Part shown: piece after piece, positions 17,206 to 26,442 of the stretch
Layout: every line of letters begins with the position of its first letter
Position numbering within the stretch: position 1 is the stretch's first letter
Translations under genes and position numbers: made by a program
Notes under the pieces: model-generated
What the model was told of the DNA's origin: nothing
What the model saw: only the letters and a program-made list of their open reading frames with translations
Databases searched by the model: none
Source: Gammaproteobacteria bacterium
GTDB lineage: Bacteria > Pseudomonadota > Gammaproteobacteria > Xanthomonadales > Wenzhouxiangellaceae
Reading direction: 5' to 3'
DNA length: 64,000 nt
Assembly (NCBI GenBank): GCA_009908385.1
Contig: JAAAPE010000073.1
Coordinates: 62,001 to 126,000, forward strand

Positions 17206-18855
17206 ATGTCACGATCCCTTCTGCTTGCCTCGCTCCTGATCCTGTCCCTGCCGGCGGCGGCCGTCGAGCCCGGCGCCATCGTCAATGCGCGGATCCATAC
17301 GCTCGACCCGGAGTCGCCCGTGGCCCGCGCCATGGCCTGGGACCGGGACGGGCGCATCGTCTTCCTGGGTGACGCCGAAGGCCTCGAGTCCGCCCATGCC
17401 GGGCGCGAAGCCTTCGACGCCGGCGGCCGAACCTTGCTGCCGGGCCTGATCGACGCTCACGGCCATGTGATGGGCCTCGGGCTGGCCCGCCTCCAGGCCG
17501 ACCTGACGGGCGCAGGGAGCATCGACGAGGTGATCGCTCGCCTGCGTGAGCACGCCGGGCAGCTTCCCGACGGTGCCTGGCTGACGGGACGCGGCTGGGA
17601 CCAGACGCTCTGGCCGGGCCAGGCCTTCCCGACCGCGGCCGATCTCGACGAAGCCTTTCCCGACCGGCCCGTCTGGCTCGAGCGCGTCGACGGTCACGCC
17701 GGCTGGGCAAATTCGGTGGCGCTGGCCGCGGCCAGCCGCGATCTCTCGGGCGACTGGCAGCCGCAGGGGGGCGATATCCGGCGTAACGACGCGGGCGAGC
17801 CCGAAGGCGTGCTGGTCGATACGGCGATGCGGTATGTCGAGGACGCCGTTCCGGCACCCGGCCCGGAAGTCCGCGAACGCGCGCTTGACCTGGCCCTGGC
17901 CGAGATGAGCCGCTTCGGCGTCACAGGCGTGCACGACATGGGCGTGAGTCTCGAGGACTTCCGGATGTTTCGCGAGCGCGACCGGGCCGGTGACCTGTCG
18001 GTGCGCATCACCGCCTTCGCCGATGGCGACGAGGCCATGTTCGGCTGGTTGTGCGAGAACGGCCCGCACGCCGGTGATCGACTGAAGGCACGTTCGGTCA
18101 AGCTCTACGCCGACGGCGCCCTGGGCAGCCGCGGCGCGGCCCTGCTGGACGACTACAGCGACGATCCGGGCAACAGCGGCCTTCTGTTCAAGTCGGATGC
18201 CGAACTCCAGTCGCTGGTCGATCGCGCCATGGGTTGCGGACTGCAGCTGGGCATCCACGCCATCGGCGATGCCGCCAACCGCCAGGTCGTCGACGCGCTT
18301 GCTTCCGGGCAGGAAACGCACGCCGAGGCTCCCGGCCGGCATCGTATCGAGCACGTGCAGATCATTCATCCCGACGACATTCCACGCCTGGCCGACCACC
18401 ACATCATCGCGAGCATGCAGCCCATCCATGCCACTTCCGACATGCGCTGGGCGGAAGACCGGCTCGGCGCGGATCGTCTCGAAGGCGCGTACGCGTGGAA
18501 GACCATGCTCGAGCACGGCAGCCTGCTCGCGCTGGGGTCGGACTTCCCGGTGGAGCCGGTCAACCCATGGCTGGGTATCCACGCGGCGGTCACCCGCCAG
18601 CGCGACGGCCTGCCGCCGGGCGGCTGGCGCCCGCAGGAGGCCCTGACGCTCGAGCAGGCCCTGCGCGGCTTCACCATCGACGCCGCCCGCGCGGGCTTCG
18701 CCGAAGACGCCGTCGGCAGCCTGGCCGTCGGCAAGCAGGCCGATTTCATCGTCGTCGATGCCGACCCCTTCGAATCGGAAGCTTCCGGGCTGGCCGAGAT
18801 CGAGGTGCTTCGGACCGTCGTCGGCGGGGAGACCGTCTTCGAAGCGGCCGAATGA
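17206..18855 (+). CDS. secreted amidohydrolase (YtcJ-like metal-dependent hydrolase)
   Basis: signal peptide MSRSLLLASLLILSLPAAAVEPG; DAHGHVMGLG; HAIGDAANRQVVDA; HVQIIHPDDIPRLA; GSDFPVEP. Confidence 0.9.
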   Translation: MSRSLLLASLLILSLPAAAVEPGAIVNARIHTLDPESPVARAMAWDRDGRIVFLGDAEGLESAHAGREAFDAGGRTLLPGLIDAHGHVMGLGLARLQADLTGAGSIDEVIARLREHAGQLPDGAWLTGRGWDQTLWPGQAFPTAADLDEAFPDRPVWLERVDGHAGWANSVALAAASRDLSGDWQPQGGDIRRNDAGEPEGVLVDTAMRYVEDAVPAPGPEVRERALDLALAEMSRFGVTGVHDMGVSLEDFRMFRERDRAGDLSVRITAFADGDEAMFGWLCENGPHAGDRLKARSVKLYADGALGSRGAALLDDYSDDPGNSGLLFKSDAELQSLVDRAMGCGLQLGIHAIGDAANRQVVDALASGQETHAEAPGRHRIEHVQIIHPDDIPRLADHHIIASMQPIHATSDMRWAEDRLGADRLEGAYAWKTMLEHGSLLALGSDFPVEPVNPWLGIHAAVTRQRDGLPPGGWRPQEALTLEQALRGFTIDAARAGFAEDAVGSLAVGKQADFIVVDADPFESEASGLAEIEVLRTVVGGETVFEAAE

Positions 18856-19034
18856 GGGACGACCGGAGCTCACCCGGATTTGCGCGGATTTTCGAGAAAC
18901 GGCGGCTCCAGTCTCCGACTTGTTGAATTCGGGGCCGGGCTCGTGGATTTCGGGATCGATGTCGTCGCTTATTCCGATCTGCGTTAATCTGCGAGCCCTG
19001 CGGTTTCATCTGTTCCACGAACCGGGAGTGCACA

Positions 19035-20591
19035 GTGAGCACGACTGACGCCAGTTCCGAGTCGCATCGCCTGATCCTGCGCCCATCGCGCAAGGACGAC
19101 TACGACGACATCGCCGAGATCATGGAGCGGGTCTACCAGGGCCTCGACGGCGCCTGGGAGCGTGAGCAGTTCGAGTCCCAGGTCACGCGCTTTCCGGAGG
19201 GCCAGATCTGCATCGAGGATAATGGCAAGGTCGTGGCCGCGGCGATCTCGCTGATCGTCAAGTACAGCCGCTGGGGCCAGAGCCACCGCTACTGGGATAT
19301 CGTCGGCAACGGCTATCTCACTACCCACGATCCCAAGGGCGACGTGCTCTACGGCGTCGATGTCTTCGTCCATCCCGACTATCGCGACCTGCGGCTCGGC
19401 CGCAGGCTCTACGACGCCCGCAAGGAACTGTGCGAGAACCTGAACCTGCGCGGCATCGTCGTGGGTGGCCGCATTCCGGGCTACCGGCACCATGCCGACG
19501 AGATGACGCCGCAGCAGTACGTGGCCAAGGTGCGTGCCCGCGAGCTGGTCGATCCGATCCTGACCTTTCAGCTGGCCAACGAGTTCCAGGTGCGGCGCAT
19601 CGTGCGCAACTATCTGCCCGACGACCGCGATTCCGCCGGTCACGCCGTGCTGCTCGAGTGGGTGAACATCTACTACGACGAAGGCGACCAGAAGATGATC
19701 GGGGGGCGGCCCTCGGACGTGCGGGTCGGCGCGGTGCAGTGGCAGATGCGGCGCACGGATTCGCTCGAGGACCTCTACAACCAGATCGAGTACTTCGTCG
19801 ACGCGGTTTCCGGCTACCAGGCCGACGTCGTGCTGTTCCCGGAGTTCTTCAACGGCCCGATGATGGCCCCCTGGAACGACCAGGGCCCGGCCGAAGCCGT
19901 GCGCCAGCTGGCCGGCTACACCGAGGCCATCCGCGACAAGATGCAGCAGTTCGCGGTGTCCTACAACATCAACATCATCGCCGGTTCCATGGCGGAATAC
20001 GACGGTGAACGACTGCGCAACGTCTGCTACCTGCTCAGGCGCGACGGCACCTGGGATCGCCAGTACAAGGTGCACGTCACGCCCGACGAAGTCAGCTACT
20101 GGGGCCTGAAGGGCGGCGACAAAGTCAAGGTGTTCGACACCGACTGCGGCAGGATCGGCATACTGATTTGCTATGACGTGGAGTTTCCCGAGCTCCCGCG
20201 CCTGCTTGCCGACGGCGGCATGAATATCCTGTTCGTGCCCTACTGGGTGGATACCAAGAACGCTTACCTGCGGGTGCGGCGCTGCGCCCAGGCCCGGGCC
20301 ATCGAGAACGAATGTTACGTCGTGATCACCGGTTCGGTCGGCAACCTGCCGCGGGTCGAGAACATGGACATGCAATATTCGCAAGCAGCGGTGTTCACGC
20401 CTTCGGATTTCGCCTTTCCGCATGACGCCATCGCGCATGAGGCGACACCGAACACGGAGACGATGCTGATTGCCGACCTCGATCTCGACAACCTCCGAGA
20501 GATTCGCTCGCACGGCTCGGTGCGCAATCTCGCCGACCGCCGCCACGATCTCTACGAGCTGCGCTGGAAGGACGGGGGCGGGGAGTCGTAG
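19035..20591 (+). CDS. bifunctional GNAT N-acetyltransferase / carbon-nitrogen hydrolase (nitrilase superfamily)
   Basis: N-terminal GNAT (VDVFVHPDYRDLRLGRRLYDARKEL), C-terminal nitrilase with E-K-C triad context (LFPEFFNGP, KVHVTPDEVSYW, GILICYDVEFPELPRLLADGG). Confidence 0.92.
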   Translation: MSTTDASSESHRLILRPSRKDDYDDIAEIMERVYQGLDGAWEREQFESQVTRFPEGQICIEDNGKVVAAAISLIVKYSRWGQSHRYWDIVGNGYLTTHDPKGDVLYGVDVFVHPDYRDLRLGRRLYDARKELCENLNLRGIVVGGRIPGYRHHADEMTPQQYVAKVRARELVDPILTFQLANEFQVRRIVRNYLPDDRDSAGHAVLLEWVNIYYDEGDQKMIGGRPSDVRVGAVQWQMRRTDSLEDLYNQIEYFVDAVSGYQADVVLFPEFFNGPMMAPWNDQGPAEAVRQLAGYTEAIRDKMQQFAVSYNINIIAGSMAEYDGERLRNVCYLLRRDGTWDRQYKVHVTPDEVSYWGLKGGDKVKVFDTDCGRIGILICYDVEFPELPRLLADGGMNILFVPYWVDTKNAYLRVRRCAQARAIENECYVVITGSVGNLPRVENMDMQYSQAAVFTPSDFAFPHDAIAHEATPNTETMLIADLDLDNLREIRSHGSVRNLADRRHDLYELRWKDGGGES

Positions 20592-20612
20592 GGGGCGGTG
20601 GGCAGTGCTTCA

Positions 20613-20711
20613 GTGGTCCGTGCGTCCGTGGTCTGTGGTCTGTGGTCAGTGGTCTGTGGTCAGTGGTCAGTGGTCAGTGGTCAGTAGTCAGTAGTCAGTA
20701 GTCAGTAGTCC
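20613..20711. repeat. heptamer array, 14 units (consensus GTGGTCA/GTAGTCA)
   Basis: GTGGTCC GTGCGTCC GTGGTCT GTGGTCT GTGGTCA GTGGTCT GTGGTCA x4 GTAGTCA x3 GTAGTCC read directly. Confidence 0.95.
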
Positions 20712-20755
20712 GTGGCCGGTGCCGGTGCCGGTGCTGCGGCGCTCGGGACGCAAGG

Positions 20756-20816
20756 ACCACAGACGCACCGACGCACAGACGCACGGACGCACAGACGCAC
20801 GGACGCACAGACCACA
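20756..20816. repeat. octamer/heptamer array (ACGCACRG, ACCACAG), inverted relative to the array at 20613-20711
   Basis: ACCACAG, ACGCACCG, ACGCACAG, ACGCACGG, ACGCACAG, ACGCACGG, ACGCACAG, ACCACA read directly. Confidence 0.95.
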
Positions 20817-20886
20817 AGCATGCTGCCAAGGGGCCCCGACGCACACCTGTTATCATGGCTACAGGCTTCAAGGCAGGAGAATCCAC

Positions 20887-21459
20887 GTGAGCACCATTGC
20901 ATGGGCAATGATCGGCGCGATCGCCGGCGGAGCACTCGGCGCCATTGCAGTCTGGTTCTTTGCCGTCCGGCGTGCCGGACCGATGTCCGTGAACGAGATG
21001 AAGAAGGAGAACGAGCGTTTTCGCGAGGAAGTCAACGCGCATTTCGTGCAGACCGCCGAACTGATCAACGAGCTGACCGACAGCTACAAGCGCGTCTTCG
21101 ACCATCTCAGCGATGGTGCCGAAAGGCTGGTGGACAGCGAGGCCCTGCGTGACCGCATGCCGCAAGTCGGCCGCCAGGAAGTCCGGTTGCGCCATATCGG
21201 CGCCCCACGGGATGCTGGCGCCACGGGCGGTGCAACCGTTGAAACGAGTGCGGCGAAGCCCGTAAAAGCGCCGGCCGCCGGCAAGCGCGAGGTTTCTGCC
21301 AATCGCCAATCTCCGGAGGCGTCGGACCAATCGGAGAAGCCTGACTTGTCGGACAAACCCGAGCCCGAGTCGAAGGACGGGCCCTCGCAGTCCGGCGAGC
21401 CCAGCGCCGATCGGCCCGCGGCCGGACAGAGCGACAACGCGAGATCGCGAAAGGACTGA
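20887..21459 (+). CDS. zapG: YhcB/ZapG (DUF1043) family membrane-anchored protein
   Basis: N-terminal TM helix AWAMIGAIAGGALGAIAVWFF then FREEVNAHFVQTAELINELTDSYKRVFDHLSDGAERL; GTG start. Confidence 0.82.
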   Translation: MSTIAWAMIGAIAGGALGAIAVWFFAVRRAGPMSVNEMKKENERFREEVNAHFVQTAELINELTDSYKRVFDHLSDGAERLVDSEALRDRMPQVGRQEVRLRHIGAPRDAGATGGATVETSAAKPVKAPAAGKREVSANRQSPEASDQSEKPDLSDKPEPESKDGPSQSGEPSADRPAAGQSDNARSRKD

Positions 21460-21468
21460 CGCGCCGGT

Positions 21469-22005
21469 TCAGAACCGGCGGTTGTAGACCAGCGACCAGC
21501 TGTTGATGCCGCGGTTGGGTTCCTCGAAGCCGGCATTGGAGTAGTGAATCAGCCGTAGCCGCAGCGCGTCTCGCTCGCTGATCTGCACACCCAGGGCGAA
21601 CCGGTCCTCGAAATGCGCCCTGGATCCCAGTTGGCGTCCGCCGACAACGTCGCTGGTGAAATAGGCAGCCCCGATGCCGGCTTCCACGAAGGGCGCCCAG
21701 CCGTCCGCGTTGAAGCGATAGACGAGTACCGGTGAAATCGACAGTGACTGTTCGTCTCTGCCGATGTCTCCCGCTTCCCACCAGGTATAGGCGATGTTCC
21801 AGTAGCCGCCGAGATGTCCGGTATCGCTGTCGAACCAGCGTTTCTCCCAGTCGAAGGCCACGCCGATGCTGGCATTGGACTGGCCCTGGCTCGTCACGCC
21901 GGGGGCGAGCATCAGTTCGGCCGCCTGGGCCGTCCCCGCGAGCAGGCAGGCGGTCAGGATGGCCCCGGCCGCCCGGCTTGCGATCCTGGTTTTCGTCTTC
22001 TTCAC
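21469..22005 (-). CDS. acyloxyacyl hydrolase / lipid A 3-O-deacylase (PagL-like)
   Basis: signal peptide; 8-strand barrel-like sequence with catalytic-type RLIHYSNAGFEEPNRGIN motif and terminal F. Confidence 0.85.
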   Translation of the reverse strand: MKKTKTRIASRAAGAILTACLLAGTAQAAELMLAPGVTSQGQSNASIGVAFDWEKRWFDSDTGHLGGYWNIAYTWWEAGDIGRDEQSLSISPVLVYRFNADGWAPFVEAGIGAAYFTSDVVGGRQLGSRAHFEDRFALGVQISERDALRLRLIHYSNAGFEEPNRGINSWSLVYNRRF

Positions 22006-22143
22006 TTGCGAACTCCTTTGCTACCAACGTGGCAAGAGCCGTAGATTAACCCATAGGAAGCGAGTGGCCACAGTGGTCTGGATCGGGACTTTCGGCGTCG
22101 ACTCGACGCCCCGGTGTTGCCCGCCGCAACCGGCGGTCGGTCT

Positions 22144-25100
22144 TCAGCGCTCGGCCCAGCGAGCCCTCAGTTTCAAGATCGTCACCAGCAGTGCCGGGAG
22201 GAAGGTCAGGGTCACCAGGGTCGCGAACAGCAGGCCGGCGAGCACGACGACCCCCACGCCGCGGTAGAGCTCGGTGCCTTCGCCCGGGATGAATACCAGC
22301 GGCGCCAGGCCGAACAGGGTGGTGATCATCGACATCATGATCGGCCGTATACGGGTGGACACCGCCTCGCGCACCGCCTCTATGGCGTCCGTCGCGCCTT
22401 CGCGGAGGTTGCGCAGGGTGCGGTCGACGATCAGGATCGGATTGTTGACCACCACGCCGAGCAGGATCAGGAAACCCAGCATGGTGATCATGTCGAAGGG
22501 CTGGCTGACCGACGGCCCGCCGATGATCGGCAGCAGTTCGCCGATACCGTTGAGCAGCGCGAGCCCGGCAATGCCGCCCGCGATGCCCAGCGGCACCGAG
22601 GTCAGGATGACGAAGGGCCAGCCCCAGTGCCCGAAGATGGCCACCATGACCAGCGCGCAGAGTATGACGGCCACGACATAGTTGCCGCCCAGCGCGGCGC
22701 GCGTTTCCATCAGCTGGTCCGTGGCGCCCGAGATGTCCAGGCTCATGTCCTCGGCCAGGTGGCCTTCCCGAGCCAGCCAGTCGACCACCTCCGTCTGGAC
22801 TTCGCCGAGCGCGGTCTCGAGAGCGACCGATCGCGGCGGGATTATGTTGAGGGTCACCGTCCGGCGGCCGTCCAGCCGGCGGATGGCATCCGTATCGACC
22901 GTTTCCACCAGCTCGGCCAGGCTGGCCAGGGGCACGACGCCGGCCCCGGGTACGTACACGGGCAGTTCCGCGATGCGGTCGAGCCGTTGTTCGCTGCCGG
23001 CCCCGCTGAACAGGAAGACGTCGATCTTGTCGTCGCCCTCGAAGTATTCGTCGATGAAGGCGCCGTCGGTCAGCGCCGCCACGGAGAACCCGAGCTCGGC
23101 CCCGCCAATACCCATTTCCGCGGCCCGTTCCCAGTCGGGGCGAATCTCCACCAGGGGCTGGTCGAGCGAGAGCGACGAGGGCGAAGAGCCCAGGCGCGGG
23201 TTGTCGAACAGCGACTCCGCCCGGTCGTACGCCAGTCGCGCGACGCGATAGATGTCGGCGAGTTCGCGGCCGGTGATGTCGAGGTTGACGCTGCGCGTGC
23301 CTCCATCGTTGCTGGAGATGATCGAACCGCGGCTGACGAAGGGGCGCATGCCCGGATAGGTTTCGTAGTGCGCCTCGATGGCGTCCATGAGGGGCTGGAT
23401 GTGGCCCGGATCGACGGATTCGGCCAGGACCCATATGTTGTCAGGGCTGACGCGCATGTTCAGGTAGGCGAGGGCGGGCACCTCGGTCTCGCCGCGCTCG
23501 AAGCGCCGCGGGTCGTCGCCGACGAAGGGCAGCAGGAAGTCCTCGACCCGTTCGCCGATGCGTCGCATTTCCGCCAGGTTGTAGCCCGGCGGCGCGATCA
23601 TGGTGGCGAAGGTCTTCGGTTCCTCGCCTTCGGGCAGGTACTCCGCGGGCGGCGTGAGCACGACGATGATCGCGAACACGGCGGCCACGACCGTGCCCAG
23701 GGTCGCCCAGCGCCGCCTCGAGGATTCGATCAGCCAATTCACGGCGGCCAGGATGCGCTCGCGCAGGGCGTGGCCGTGCGCCCGTTCGGAATCGCGCACA
23801 CCGAAGTTCATGCGGGCGCTCAGGGTAGGCACGACGGAAATGGCCACGAGCATGCTGGCCAGGATGGAAGCGGAGATGGCCACGGCCACGTCGGAGTAGA
23901 GCTGCCCGGCCTCCTGCCGGATGAAGAAGATCGGCGCGAACACCAGCACGGTGGTCATGGTCGACGCCAGCACGGCCGGCCAGACCTGGCGCACGCCGTC
24001 GATGGCGGCGGCCATCCGGTCCAGGCCTTCGCGACGGCGCCGTTCGATCGCCTCGAGCACCACGATGCTGTTGTCGAGCGTCATGCCCACCGCGAAGGCC
24101 ACGCCGGCGAGCGAGATGACGTTGATGGTGCGGCCGGCGGCCAGCAGGCCGAGGAAGGCGGCGATGGTGCAGATCGGCACGCCGATCACGCCCACCAGGG
24201 TGGCGCCGAAGGAGCGCAGGAACAGGAACATCACCAGCGTCGCCAGCACGGCGCCGAGGATCAGGTTCTGCCAGACGTTGGCCACCGAGGCCTCGACGTA
24301 GCGGACGTCGTCGCTGGTCAGCGCCATCTGCATGCCCGCCGGCTCGAGGACCTCGTCGTTGATGCGCTCGACTTCGGGCAGGATGGCGCGCTTGATGTCG
24401 ATGACGTTCGAGCCGGGTTCGCGGTCGACCGAAATGCTCATGCTCGGCTGACCGCCTGCAAAGCTCAGGTCGCGCTGTTCGTAGTAGGCCTGCTCGACCT
24501 CGGCGACATCCTCGAGACGCACCAGGCTGTCGCCTTCGCGGGCGACGATCAGACGCCGCATTTCATCGAGGCTGTCGAAACGGCCGACGGTCCGCAACAG
24601 GTACCGGCGCTTGCCCAGTTCGACGTCGCCGGCAGAGGTGTCGCGATTGCGGCCGCGCACTGCGTCGCGCACGCTCGACAGGGTGAGGCCGCGCTCGGCC
24701 AGCGCCGCGGGGTCGATCAGGATGCGAATCTGGCGCTCGGCACCGCCGCCGATGTTGATGCGCGAGACGCCTTCGACGCGCTCCATGCGCGGGCGCACGT
24801 TGTCGTCGAGGAAGTCGTACATCAGCCGCATGTCGAGATCGAAGGGGTTGTCGGCCAGCGGCGTGATGCGGAAGTACATGAACGAGTTCTGCGAGAACGA
24901 GCTGGCTTCCAGGCGCGGTTCGTCGACGTTTTCCGGGTAGGAGGGCACCTGGCTGAGTGCGTTGTTGACGCGAATCAGCGCCTCGTTGATGTCCGTGCCG
25001 AAGGGGAACTCGAGCTCGATCCCGGCCCGGCCGTAGCTGGCCGTCGAGATCATCCGCTCCAGGCTGGGGATCGTTCGCAGGTACTGTTCCTGCTCGATCA

Positions 25101-25287
25101 GGATTTCCTTTTCGATGTCCTGCGGCGTGGCTCCGGGCCAGCTCGTTTCGACACCGATGACGCGCACCTCGAGATCCGGAATCATCTGGACGGGAATACG
25201 CAGGGCGGCGAGTACGCCGAGCACGCCGACGATCAGTACGACAACGGTCACGATGATGCCGTGGCGGATGATGCCCTCGAACATCAC
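22144..25287 (-). CDS. efflux RND transporter permease subunit (AcrB family)
   Basis: 1047 aa; GVETSWPGATPQDIEKEI, GAVLATLVMFLFLRSF, AGVAFAVGMTLDNSIVVLEAIERRR, GFLILLGVVVNNPILIVDRTL. Confidence 0.95.
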   Translation of the reverse strand: MMFEGIIRHGIIVTVVVLIVGVLGVLAALRIPVQMIPDLEVRVIGVETSWPGATPQDIEKEILIEQEQYLRTIPSLERMISTASYGRAGIELEFPFGTDINEALIRVNNALSQVPSYPENVDEPRLEASSFSQNSFMYFRITPLADNPFDLDMRLMYDFLDDNVRPRMERVEGVSRINIGGGAERQIRILIDPAALAERGLTLSSVRDAVRGRNRDTSAGDVELGKRRYLLRTVGRFDSLDEMRRLIVAREGDSLVRLEDVAEVEQAYYEQRDLSFAGGQPSMSISVDREPGSNVIDIKRAILPEVERINDEVLEPAGMQMALTSDDVRYVEASVANVWQNLILGAVLATLVMFLFLRSFGATLVGVIGVPICTIAAFLGLLAAGRTINVISLAGVAFAVGMTLDNSIVVLEAIERRRREGLDRMAAAIDGVRQVWPAVLASTMTTVLVFAPIFFIRQEAGQLYSDVAVAISASILASMLVAISVVPTLSARMNFGVRDSERAHGHALRERILAAVNWLIESSRRRWATLGTVVAAVFAIIVVLTPPAEYLPEGEEPKTFATMIAPPGYNLAEMRRIGERVEDFLLPFVGDDPRRFERGETEVPALAYLNMRVSPDNIWVLAESVDPGHIQPLMDAIEAHYETYPGMRPFVSRGSIISSNDGGTRSVNLDITGRELADIYRVARLAYDRAESLFDNPRLGSSPSSLSLDQPLVEIRPDWERAAEMGIGGAELGFSVAALTDGAFIDEYFEGDDKIDVFLFSGAGSEQRLDRIAELPVYVPGAGVVPLASLAELVETVDTDAIRRLDGRRTVTLNIIPPRSVALETALGEVQTEVVDWLAREGHLAEDMSLDISGATDQLMETRAALGGNYVVAVILCALVMVAIFGHWGWPFVILTSVPLGIAGGIAGLALLNGIGELLPIIGGPSVSQPFDMITMLGFLILLGVVVNNPILIVDRTLRNLREGATDAIEAVREAVSTRIRPIMMSMITTLFGLAPLVFIPGEGTELYRGVGVVVLAGLLFATLVTLTFLPALLVTILKLRARWAER

Positions 25288-26357
25288 CCCTCGTCCTCGA
25301 CGATCCGTACCGTCTCGCCCTCGGAGAGAATCTCGTTGCCGCGCGTCACCACGCGGGCGTCGGCCGGCAGTTCGTCCGACAGTTCGGCCATGTCACCGAC
25401 GTTGCGGCGGACGTCCACCGCGTGCTCATGGGCCTGATCGCTTCCGGCCTCGACCACCCAGACGGTCGTGGTGCCGTCGGGATAGCGCAGGATTGCGTCC
25501 CGCGGCACGCGAATCGTGGCCTCGTCGCGCTCGAGCACCAGTTCCACGCGTGCGGACATGCCGGGGGTGATGATCCCGGAATCGTCGTTGACCAGGAGTC
25601 GCAGCAGGAAAGTGCGCGCGGTCGGATCGCTGACCGGCACGCGGGCCTGGACGCGGGTGTCGAGTTCGCGATCCGGGTCGACGTCCGGCCAGGCGCGTAC
25701 CGTGACGCCATCCATGCGGCCCAGGTCGGCCCAGTAGCGCTGCGGCACGCGCACGTCCAGCCACAGCTCGTCGACCTTGACCAGCTCCACCACGGCCGTG
25801 CCGGGTTCGATCCACTCGCCGCGCTCGACGTGGCGCTGACCGATCACCCCGTCGAAGGGCGCTCGCAGGCGGTGGCGGTCGAGCCGCTCGCGCTCTCGCG
25901 AGAGCTCGCTTTCGGCGCGCGCCAGTCTCGCCTCGGCCAGCACGACGCCCGATTCGCGCGCGCGCAGTTCCGTCTCGGGAAAGAAGCGGTCGTTGCCGAG
26001 TCTGCGAGCCTCTTCGGCCAGCCGACGAGCCTCGTCGAGCGCGGCGCGGGCCTCGTCCCTGGCCGCCGTGGCGCGCGCGACATCCTGTTCGGCCAGCCCG
26101 CTGTCGAGCTCGACCAGCACCTGATCGCTTTCGACCGTGTCGCCGGCGTCGACGTGCATGGCCGCGATGAGGCCCGATTCCTGCGACGACAGCCCGGCCA
26201 CCTGCCTGGCGGTGAGATTGCCGGTGAATCGCAGGGTTTCCGCGCTCTCGCCGGTCTGCGGCCGGACCACGGAGACGGGCGTCTGGCCGGACGCCTCCGC
26301 GATCAGGCCGAGCACAAGGGCGGTGGTCAGCAGGCCGTGCGCGAACAAGCGTTTCAT
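25284..26357 (-). CDS. efflux RND transporter periplasmic adaptor subunit
   Basis: signal peptide; GLSSQESGLIAAMHVDAGDTVESDQVLVELDSGLAEQDVARA; APFDGVIGQRHVERGEWIEPGTAVVELV. Confidence 0.94.
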   Translation of the reverse strand: MKRLFAHGLLTTALVLGLIAEASGQTPVSVVRPQTGESAETLRFTGNLTARQVAGLSSQESGLIAAMHVDAGDTVESDQVLVELDSGLAEQDVARATAARDEARAALDEARRLAEEARRLGNDRFFPETELRARESGVVLAEARLARAESELSRERERLDRHRLRAPFDGVIGQRHVERGEWIEPGTAVVELVKVDELWLDVRVPQRYWADLGRMDGVTVRAWPDVDPDRELDTRVQARVPVSDPTARTFLLRLLVNDDSGIITPGMSARVELVLERDEATIRVPRDAILRYPDGTTTVWVVEAGSDQAHEHAVDVRRNVGDMAELSDELPADARVVTRGNEILSEGETVRIVEDEG

Positions 26358-26442
26358 GTCGAATACCGTCGGGCGCTCGCCCGGTGAGAACTCAAGCGGG
26401 TATCGTATGCCACCTGGGTGAACGTCAGGACCTTCTTCGACC

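Noticed and set aside
18746-19093. 115-aa minus-strand ORF (GSQINADRNKRRHRSRNPRARPR)
   Set aside because: Translation of intergenic decamer repeats and flanking antisense; no coding support.
20470-20694. 74-aa ORF ending ...WSVVSGQWSVVSGQWSVVSSQ
   Set aside because: Translation of the heptamer array, not a protein gene.
20613-20816. CRISPR array
   Set aside because: Units of 7-8 bp are contiguous with no 25-40 bp spacers and there are no cas genes nearby.
22114-25437. 1107-aa plus-strand ORF opposite the RND permease
   Set aside because: Low-complexity His/Gln/Asp/Arg-rich composition typical of an antisense shadow ORF in high-GC coding DNA; the minus-strand RND protein is unambiguous.
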